Assembly (NCBI GenBank): GCA_964016885.1
Contig: OZ024743.1
Span: 125,666,612-125,730,611 of the forward strand
Length of the DNA stretch: 64,000 nt
Direction of reading: 5' to 3'
Origin: Eledone cirrhosa
Lineage: Eukaryota > Mollusca > Cephalopoda > Octopoda > Eledonidae
Positions 32,942 to 42,200 of this stretch are shown piece after piece. The first letter of the stretch is position 1. Each line of letters opens with the position of its first letter. A model generated the notes under the pieces. The model was given only the letters and a program-made list of their open reading frames with translations. It was not told the origin of the DNA and searched no databases. Both the position numbers and the translations under genes were made by a program.

Positions 32942-35380
32942 TTGATCACCTATAGATCAGGGGAACACGCCAGTCAAATATATTATATCGTTACCAGAAG
33001 ACGTGACAAAGTGTCTGTTGTAAACACTAAATCCCTCCCCCATGAAGAATGCACCTCCCAACATAGCCTCATAGTTAGTGATCTCATAGTCAAGATGAGA
33101 CGTACTCGACAACAGATAAGGACTACCCCGAGAAGAAGAATATGGAAGTTAAAGGTCCCCACAGCCAGTACCAAATTTAAAAGCATACTACTCGACAGTA
33201 AGGAAGAGCAATTAGAGACGTACAGTATAGAGGAACAGTGAGAATTCCTGAAAGGTAACTTGCTGAAGGCAACAGATGAAATATGTGGCTGGAGCAGACC
33301 TATAGGCAGGAGGAGAGTAACATGGTGGTGGAACAGTAAGGTGGAGGAGTCAATCAAGGCCAAAAAGCATGTTTGGAAAGTATGGCGGGATGGGGGAAGT
33401 AGAGAACACTATCAAGTGGCCAGGAGGGAAGCTAGGAGACAAGTGTACCTTGCAAGAAAGAAAGCAGAGGAAAGAAAGTTCAAGCATGTTCTACAACGTG
33501 AGGACCAAAAACGTGAGGTGTTCAGGATTGTTAGACAATGTGTCAAGGAAAACCGTGATATTGTCGGGGAGAAGTGTGTCCGTAATGATGGTATACTTGC
33601 CATCACTGATACTGATAAGAAGGTAGCTTGGAAGTGTCACTACGAGAGGCTATTAAATGAGGAGAATAAGTGGGAAAAAGATAGTCTGCCCCAAATCGAT
33701 CCAATAGAGGTACCAACAGTGCAAATTGAAGGTAGTATAATAAGTAAGACAATCAAAGATATGAAGACAGGCAAAGCAGCTGGGCCTTTGGAGATAGTTG
33801 CTGAAATGCTGAAAGCATCTGGATCGGTGGGAAACTCTATGGTCACCCGGATAGTAAACCAAGTCATACAGAATGGGGTCATACCAAATGACTGGCGTAG
33901 CAGCATCATCATTAACTGCTACAAGGGTAAAGGGGATGCCCTAGATAGGGGAAACTATAGAGGCATTAAATTAATTGACCAGGTCATGACGGTCACAGAA
34001 AAGGTTATAGCGCAACTGATCAGAGAGCGAATTGATATAGATGAAATGCAGTTTGGGTTTGTGTCAGGTAAAAGTACCACAGACGCTCTTTTCCTTGTAT
34101 GACAACTACAGGAGAAGTACCTAGCTAAAAGTAAACCTCTATACTTAGCTTTTGTTGACTTGGAGAAAGCCTTTGACAGAGTCCCCCGCTCCATTATCTG
34201 GTGGGCTCTTAGAAAACTAGGTGTTGATGAATGGTTTGTGAGAGCTATACAAACTATGTATAAAGAAACAGTCACCAAGGTTAGAATTAACAACGAATAT
34301 AGTGAAGAATTTAGCGTAAAAGTTGGTGTTCATCAGGGCTCTGTCCTTAGCCCCCTCCTATTTATTATTGCCCTTCAGGCTATAACAGAGGAGTTCAAGA
34401 CCGGCTGCCCATGGGAACTTCTATACGCAGATGATCTAACACTCATAGCTGAATCAATGGCTGAACTAGAGAAGAAATTCCAAACATGGAAGCATGGCCT
34501 AGAATCAAAAGGCCTTAAAATTAACTTGTCTAAGACTAAAGTTCTAGTATGTAGGAAGGAAAATAGGGCACTGGTCCCCTCTGGGAAATGGCCATGCTCA
34601 GTGTGTGGGAAAGCAGTAGGCAGAAACTCCATTTTATGTCCCAAATGCAAAGTATGGGTGCATAAAAGATGTAGTGGGATCACAGGTAAGCTAGCTAAGA
34701 ACATAGATTTTATATGTGGCCGGTGCTCAGGTGCAATAAGTAGTAACAAGTGCCCACAGGATACTAGCTCCTTCCATTGCACAGATGGTTCTATACAAAT
34801 AGTGGACACCTTCCGTTACCTGGGTGACCAAATCAGCAGTGGTGGAGGGTGCTCTGAAAGTACAGTAGCTAGAGTCAGAACGGGAGGGAAAAAGTTCAGA
34901 GAGCTTATACCACTATTGGCTGCTAAAGGTTTCTCTCTAAAAATGAAAGGCAGACTGTATGAAGCCTGCATACGAACAGCAATGTTACATGGTAGTGAGA
35001 CATGGGCATTGTGTGTAGAGGATCTGCGCAGACTGGAGAGGAACGAAGCTTGCATGCTCCGTTGGATGTGTAATAGTAATATACATGAACGGCAAAGCAT
35101 AAATGAACTAAGTGAGTAATTAGGAATAAGAGGGATCAGATGCTGTTTACTCGAGAGAAGACTACGTTGGTATGGTCACGTGATGCGCATGAAAGACGAC
35201 AGCTGTATAAAAAAGTGCAGGGCGATCAAAATAGATGGAAGCTACGGAGTAGGCAGACCCAGAAAAACCTGGGACGATTTGATAAATTCTGACCTTACAC
35301 ACTTACACCTCTCCAAGATAATGTCACTAGACTGAGATCTTTGGCGCTACGCAGTAATACAGAAGACCCACCTTGACTAA
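32942..35380 (+). pseudogene. RTE-like LINE polyprotein (endonuclease end, RT, PHD finger)
   Basis: Order: SQIYYIVTRRRDK (endonuclease block, with Tyr where an Asp is usual) and SQHSLIVSDL; VTWWWNSKVE; RT from about 33760 with TGKAAGPLEIVAEML, NYRGIKL, FVDLEKAFDRVPR (motif A), HQGSVLSPLLF and YADD at 34424-34435; then KINLSKTKVLV. A zinc finger follows at 34595-34726, then FRYLGDQISSGG, LYEACIRTAMLHGSETWAL and RLRWYGHVMRM. Stops: TGA 33239, TGA 34100, TAA 35117, TGA 35333; end TAA 35378-35380. No frameshift was seen. Confidence 0.88.
34595..34726 (+). other. PHD-type zinc finger inside LINE reverse transcriptase
   Basis: Spacing is C-x2-C-x10-C-x2-C-x4-H-x2-C-x14-C-x2-C, with Trp two residues before His and Phe two before the seventh ligand, as in PHD fingers. 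It lies between KINLSKTKVLV (motif D region) and FRYLG (motif E region). PHD fingers usually bind histone tails, so a chromatin-targeting role is possible but unproven. Confidence 0.8.
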
Positions 35381-35395
35381 TTACAAAGCAAAACC

Positions 35396-35760
35396 TAGTC
35401 AGTAGGCACCTCTTAACCAAAAATACACCCCATCCCACTACCCCCATCTATACCACCCCTTTCTCTGTAAAGTCATGTTGGTACCACAACATCCAGTCCT
35501 AAATAAATGAGGTCGTGTAGGTGTCACAACAAAAAAACACACAGTCCACGCTGTAATGTGGCCGTGTAGGTAACACGGTAAAAACCTGTCGACACTGTAA
35601 ACGTGGTTGGTGTTAGGAAAGGCATCCAGCCGTAGAAAACCTGCCAGACAGTCCTATATGAGCAAGACAATCAATCTTGCCTCACGTGGGACAATTCCCA
35701 TCTAAACCCATGCTAGTGTGGAAGATAGACGTTAAACGATGATGATGATGATGATAATAT
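35396..35760 (+). repeat. LINE 3' UTR, the source form of the family B tail
   Basis: After the final stop come ctagtcagtaggcacctctt, gtaggtgtcacaacaaaaaa, ttaggaaaggcatccagccg, ctcacgtgggacaattccca, tggaagatagacgttaaacg and (GAT)n. It is the same series of blocks as in SINE family B. Confidence 0.82.
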
Positions 35761-36009
35761 AATTATATATTCGTGTACAGATACTTTTGCATACACAAAC
35801 ACAAAATATAAACAAACGTATTTATTTCACGAAAGCACAGACGACTTATCGTCATTGTTACTGCCGATATGCCACCCAAAAAGTCCCACTATTTTTGGCA
35901 CAAGGCCAGCAATTACATAGTCAATGGTTCGGAAATCAGACGCATCACTGACGAGTTTATTCCTTACTCTACCAGTTAGTCTTAGTGTACTTCGTCCTGC
36001 TTTTAGGTC

Positions 36010-36600
36010 ATGCCTCGAAGGAAGAGATACTCCATTGGCCGAAATACTGCGAAAGCGGCAAGAAAAAGAACAAGGCAGGCAAATGAATCGTCAGTGGAAT
36101 CTGCTATTCAACTGTCGCAAGATGCTGAACGTACTGCCACCAGAAGAGCACTTGAAACAGACAACCAACGAACCATTCATCGAACCGTGTCAGCTTTGCA
36201 ATGTCTATCAACAAATCCCAGAGTCAAACCTTAGCTGTTGCTGGTCTTCTTTTGGAATGGTCATGTTTTTCACACGGGCAACTCTACGTTGGCTGCTCAA
36301 AAGTGGAAGCAAGACAAATCTCTTTGCATATGCCCGACATGGAAGAGCAAGAACATTGTGTACAAGGAGGTGCTACAATCATTGTTTAGGTAGACGAGGC
36401 AGAAGGGGATATACACGATTGGCTGAAGAAGGACGAGACTGTGTTAGTAGTATGACCAACACTGCTATCACACCAACAGCAGCAAAAACAACAACAAAAA
36501 AGAGAGGAAACGCAATCACATGCTTTTCAAAAATCTTAATGGAAAATTATTTGCCTAAGCTCAAAATGTAGACACCATCCCCAGGCCGAGGTATTCTGTA
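36010..36600 (+). pseudogene. Helitron Rep/helicase with large internal deletion
   Basis: The ATG at 36010 opens MPRRKRYSIGRNTAKAARK, typical of animal Helitron N-termini. At about 36190 it jumps to SFAMSINKSQSQTL, then [14 protein letters not shown], the last helicase motifs, in another frame. The HUH/Rep domain and most of the helicase are gone. It could not supply transposition functions. Confidence 0.8.
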
Positions 36601-36756
36601 CTTCTCTGTACTGTTTCAGAAAGGAGGGATAAACATGCCAATCTATGTTTAGAAGCCCGAGCAACGCTGGGCCATTCTGCTAGTTATAAATACAATCGCT
36701 TTGAGAACAGAACCAGAGATAGTTATTACAGTCAGTAGGCATCTCTATCAAAACAC

Positions 36757-37198
36757 CCCCCCGTCCCACCACCTCCACCCCATCCACTGTACAGTTATGT
36801 TGGTCCCACAACATCCAGGCCGAAACAAATGAGATCGTGTAGGTGTCACGACAAAAAAACACACAGTCCACGCTGTAAATGTGGCCGTGTAGGCAACACG
36901 GTAAAAACCTCCCAGCCCCACACTGTAAATGTGGTTGGTGTTAGGAAGGGCATCCAGCTGTAGAAAACCCGCCACACAGTCCACGCTGTAATGTGGCCGT
37001 GTAGGCAACACGGTAAAAACCTCCCAGCCCCACACTGTAAATGTGGTTGGTGTTAGGAAGGGCATCCAACTGTAGAAAACCCGCCAGACAGTCCTATGCG
37101 AGCAAGACAACCACTCTTGCCTCAAGTGGGAAAACCCCCGTCCAAACCCATGCAAGCGTGGAACACGGACGCTAAACCTGATGATGATGATGATGATG
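36757..37198 (+). repeat. Family B tail with a 113-bp tandem duplication
   Basis: 36862-36974 and 36975-37087 are near-identical (acacagtccacgctgtaa, ggtaaaaacctcccagcccc, taggaagggcatccagctgt). The region starts with tcagtaggcatctctatc, like the LINE 3' UTR at 35398, and ends in (GAT)n. Confidence 0.87.
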
Positions 37199-39233
37199 AA
37201 AGAAGACAGTTCTGCTAACGCTATGAATTTCTCTTCACGAATACAGTCTTCTAGTTACTATTCTCTCGTATCTCATCCTCATCGCCAGTGAATTAGAGAG
37301 ACAGATTGACCGCTACTACAGAAACCACGTATGCTAAGGATAAATACACACACACAGTAGGTTTCCTTATATTATTCCCTTCTACACTTTAGCCTTCCTT
37401 GTCATTTCTCTACTACTGACAAATAAAACACAACTTCTACTGTATCATTTTATTTGATATATGCCTTCACGCTAGCTCGGAGTAGCTAGTAAGACAATTA
37501 ATGTAGGGATAATTACTGTCACGATTTTATTACTCAATATCAAAGAATACATCTATTCATTACATAATGGTGACCCCCATCACTACAAAGGTATATTTAA
37601 AGCTTGATATAGTAGGGAGTCTTAATGTTTTGAATACTAGTTCTTCCTCCGAATGAATAAAGAGAAAAAAAAAGGAAGACAGACAAGAGTAAAAAAGAAA
37701 ACCGGGAAAGGGTTAGATAAAAGAGATAGCATCTATTGTTAATGAACCATTTTAAAAAATGAAAGGCTAGATTGTTAAAGTTATGGAAGGGAAGATAAGC
37801 ATTAATTGGGGGTGGGAAAAGTGTGTGTGTGCTTGTCCATACTGGTCAGAGTAAGGAGGTATTGTACATTGACCAGTGACTATTTGAAGTTATTGTGAAT
37901 GCTTGCCAGTAGTTCTAGAGAATCTGTAAGAGATGTTGATGATAGGAGCTAGATATAGAGAAGCAAAATCAAAACCAGTTACTTTCTTTGGTTCAAATAA
38001 GCAAACATAAAGCAGGAAAAAAAAACTATACATAAATGGAGATGATGATGATCATCGTCATTGGTAGTGGATAAATGGATCTGAATAAAGACAAAATACT
38101 GAAAGGAAATATTAAATGACAGCTTTAATATAATTTAAAATCCAACACACAAAAAGTAATTTTGACTGATTTATGATCTTCATTAATAAGATTATCAATT
38201 TCTTATTCTAAACCAACAAACAAACAAAAAACTCATGTGTTTCTTTCCTCAGTAAAATATCCAAACATATATGATTAGCGTGAAAATATTCAAATATGGG
38301 TATCAGTAGCTTTTGAATGGGGAATAGTAGTTATAAGATAGGCTGGGCTAGAATCTAGAACAAAGTCAAAGAACAATATAGAAATATATTTAACTAATAA
38401 CACTCTTTGACTTATAGATACAATAAAGGTTCTAAATCCATAGGTATATATAATATAGACTCAAGGCATATATGGAAATATAATAAATATACATAAGTCT
38501 TGCTGTGAGTATTTAAATCTGTGATCACTCTGAGACTTATGTATGTTTATTATACATAAACATATAGTATATGCCTCCATATACACTTCTATTTTGAATC
38601 TCATTCTTATACTACCAATAATTAATAATATAGACCTGAAACATTGCTTTTACCAAATCTTAACAGGTTCTCTAACTAAATTAAGGAAATATATATATAT
38701 ACATATACAATTTCTTCAGAAATCATGTTGGATAATACAGATATGTTTGGATAATACAGAAGATACTGTATTACATGAGGAGACCATATGAAAAACCAAA
38801 TTGAAGCAGAGCCGGTTGTCATATCACAGTCAAGATGTTCATGAAGATAAATCTTAAAAGACAATTTGTTTCACATGCTAATCTTCAAAATCCGATTGCA
38901 TATGATGAAATTTCATCTAATTCTATGGTACAATGGCTTATTTATACTTTTTTCTTCATCATTTGCTTAGGAATTTACTTCAATTACATTTCATTAATTT
39001 TGTCATAAAGACAAGAAGTGTGTTTCATGAACATTTCAAAGCATGTTCACATTAGAGTACATAACCAATGACCTAGAAAACACAAGTGGCAAAGTATCCA
39101 CTTGGTAGTCACCATATACACTGAGCGGTTGCATCTATGTATAGAAACAATCCTATGAAACAGTGCAACACTCACAATGAGACCAAGAAAGCAGATAGAC
39201 ACAGCAACTTGCTATAACTAAAGTCAGCTAACA
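37199..39233. other. Spacer that includes the OPA1 3' UTR
   Basis: AT-rich. The part just below 39234 must be OPA1 3' UTR, of unknown length. No other gene or clear transposon was seen. Confidence 0.45.
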
Positions 39234-39298
39234 TCATTTCTCTTTATTTAAAGCTTGTATAAACTCCTCCAATTTCTCTTGAATTTGACGCACACGCT
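39234..39298 (-). CDS. OPA1: OPA1 terminal exon with stop
   Basis: A tttacag acceptor starts the exon. It encodes [20 protein letters not shown] and then TGA at 39236-39234. The lysine completed at its 5' junction joins to the previous exon in frame. The 3' UTR must extend below 39234; an AATAAA on the minus strand near 38545-38550 is one candidate poly(A) signal, unproven. Confidence 0.96.
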
Positions 39299-42200
39299 CT
39301 GTAAAAAGAAAACAAATTATTTAAATAGGCATTATTTTGTACAAAAATGTATCTGATATTTTATTAAAAATTAAAAAATTTCAAGTAGCTTCTTTAACTG
39401 CTATACAACTCTTTAAATAATTTCATATTGAATAATAAACCTCATTCAATAAATCCACAAGATTTTACCTAATTGTTGATACCACAAATTTATATATATT
39501 TCTAGGAATGTAAGATATTAACAAATATGAAAAGCCTTATAAAATAAACATACGCTTCTTTAAAAGTGTGAAAGCATGACTTAGTCGTTAGAGTGCTGGA
39601 CTCACATTCATAAGGCTGTGAGTTCAAATCCTGGACTGGATAGTACATTGTGCCTTTAGGCAAGACACTTTATTTCATGAGGCTCCAGTTCACCCAGATG
39701 GAAAAAACGAATTGTTACAACACTGATGCCAAGCTGTATCAGCATTTATTTTTACCTTGGACAGTATCATTGTCATGGAGACTTGCATGCATGGGTTACA
39801 GTTGGTCTTCCACAAAACACCCTGCCCAGGTTTGTGTGTCAGAGTGATAAACCCAAGCTGAGTGATACATTTGTGTAAAACTTATGGATAGTCATGACTG
39901 AAGGGAGCCCTTTCCTTTTTTAAAAGCTGATAAAACTGGTATTTTCCTTAATATTTCTATTGAGAAATTGTAAATAGACACACATTTATCAAATATATAA
40001 TTTAAACACGCTAAAAATCATTTAGTATCTATATGTATCTGGATGATTATAATAATAGCATATAGAGATTGGGAGATGTGGAACCAAAATACATTGTAAG
40101 GTTGCACCATTTTCCACAAAAATATTGCAGGAAAAACATTCATGCAACTTATCTACTGCACTTACAAAATATATGGTACATTGCATATGTTGTATATAAA
40201 ATGGAAGTGTAACTTATTCTAGTGATGTGATACAGGAATATAATGTGCAATCTAGTGATTCTATCAGCATAAGGTTTACACAACCAAGATAGTGATGTTA
40301 CTTTAGCCAGACAAAAAGTACAAATTTTGACACCAAGAAATAAATATAAAGTGAATTTAACAGTTTTAAGTTTTTTTAATGGTTGAAATGATTCTTCCAT
40401 GATGTAATTAATGTGGAAATGGTAAAATAAGAAAAGGTAGGATACATTTGACTACATTCTATAAATAGGAAAATTGAATTGAAGATTTCTGAAAGTTTAA
40501 AAAAAAAACTGTGTAACACACAAACATTTTATTGAAACAATTACTTACTGAGCTCTTCTGCCAAGTCAACTCTTTTACCGGTAATCAAAGTTTTCAACTG
40601 GGCTTTATCTTCTGACATATCTTCCAGAATGTTCTTCACAATTCGTTCAAGGCGCCGAGCTAGAAAAAAGTCAATATGTACAGAGAATTCAAATTTCATA
40701 CCAAATAGGCAATATGGATGGTTTTTTCAAGAATTTGTTTCCAGCATCTAATAGAAACACCAGAAATCCCTATTTGGTTTTACATCTGCCTTTTCTATGT
40801 TGGCATGGATTGGACACAATTTTACAATTTTTCATCATTTTTACTTATCCTACGAATCTACCTCCACTCCTAGAGAGTAGAAAGAACTCGTCAGTCAAGT
40901 CAATGATCAATAACCTCCCTAGTGCTGATGCCACAATAAAACACCCAATACAGTGTAAAGTGGCTGGTGTTTGGAAGAGCATCGAATTGTAGAAATCATG
41001 CTAATAGAAGGTTGAGAGGAGAGTTTAGTCATGACATGGCAACTTCTCTAATACTTGTGCCACAGAAAATGCACCCAGTACAGCCTGAAAGTGGTTGGTG
41101 ATAGGATCGGCATCCAACTGTAGAAAACTTGCCAAACAAAGAGTTGAGAAAACTCTTCAGTTGCATCTAAGACATGACAACCTCCCTAATGCTAGCATCA
41201 AAATGAAATGTACTCTGAAATGTACAGGAACATATATGTGCGAGATGCAGCCTCCAGCCTGTCTGAGAGGCCAGTGACTCCGACTAAATACTGTCTTGGT
41301 CTGTGATGTCTCATCCAACCTTTGCTAGCAAGAAAAACAGACATTAAATAATGATGATGATGATGATGGTGGTATGGCTTAGTTAGGGGTGAACGGGCAG
41401 TGCTCATGGCCCTTTTCAGGACCTTCAAAACTGGTGAGAGAAAGGGAAATAAAGAGTGAGATAATTGTCCTCAAACGAGAGGCCTGAATGGCGTGTTAAA
41501 TTGGACAATGCACTCACAAAATTAAGTCTACCATCGTTTTTTCATGTTGTTGATGTACCTGAGTTATATATTCTCTAAAAAATTCTAATGTATAATCTTG
41601 TAAATTTATTTAATTATTCTTTTAACACTACTTCGGCAAGCACATCAAATAGGTCAGAAAAATCCTTAGAAATATAAAATGGTCAGAGTTATCTCCCATA
41701 TCATCATCGCTTAATGTTCATTTTCCCTGTTAGCCAGGGTTGGATAGGTTGTCTCAGATTAGTTAGAGGCCACATCTCACATACGGTCCTGCACTCTATA
41801 GTGTGTACTGGGTACATTTTATCATGTTATTAAGAGAGGTTGTTTTACCCTTGATACAACCGAAGAGTCTTCTCAACACTTTTTTGGCATAGTCTCTATA
41901 GCTGGGTGCCCTTCTTATCACTAATAACTTTACAAGGTGTACTGGATGTATTTTTTGCAGCACCAGCACTAGAAAGGTTGTCATGTTATGATTGAAGAGT
42001 CCTTCCAATCCTTTTTGGCATGGTTTCTATAGCTGGAAGCTTTTTGCCAGAAAATTAAAAACAATATTAGTCATTGAAAATAATAAATTTTAGTTACCAA
42101 GTAGTTATTTTTAGACAGCTTTTAAAACCTTTTTACTGCAGTTTAGAAATAATCCCTTAATTCTTAAGCTAGCTACTTGTATCCTAACATCATCCTTTTT

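Larger units (their letters stand above)
32938..35760 (+). mobile_element. RTE-like LINE, 5'-truncated, nearly frame-intact
   Basis: It holds the end of an AP endonuclease, the full RT with an inserted PHD-type finger, the post-RT block, and a 3' UTR ending in (GAT)n. Reading 32942-35380 stays in one frame with only four internal stops, so it is a young or well-preserved copy. The 3' part equals the family B tail. It lies within the Helitron at 31461-36683. Confidence 0.85.
31461..36683 (+). mobile_element. Composite Helitron with internal deletion and nested LINE
   Basis: 5' end tctatacatatatataaaac (31461) matches the start of the Helitron at 57955. 3' end is the hairpin gcccgagcaacgctgggc (36655-36672) and CTAG at 36680-36683, followed by T. 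Inner homology to the 57955 element includes tttttagatagatacatag and tataacgtcacgcccttata. A LINE with its tail (32938-35760) sits inside, and a fused Helitron Rep/helicase remnant precedes the 3' end. That both ends belong to one element is inferred. Confidence 0.7.

Noticed and set aside
35924..36571. 215-codon ORF starting at a non-ATG codon
   Set aside because: It is mostly the wrong frame of the deleted Helitron gene; the family motifs are in the frames starting at 36010 and about 36192.
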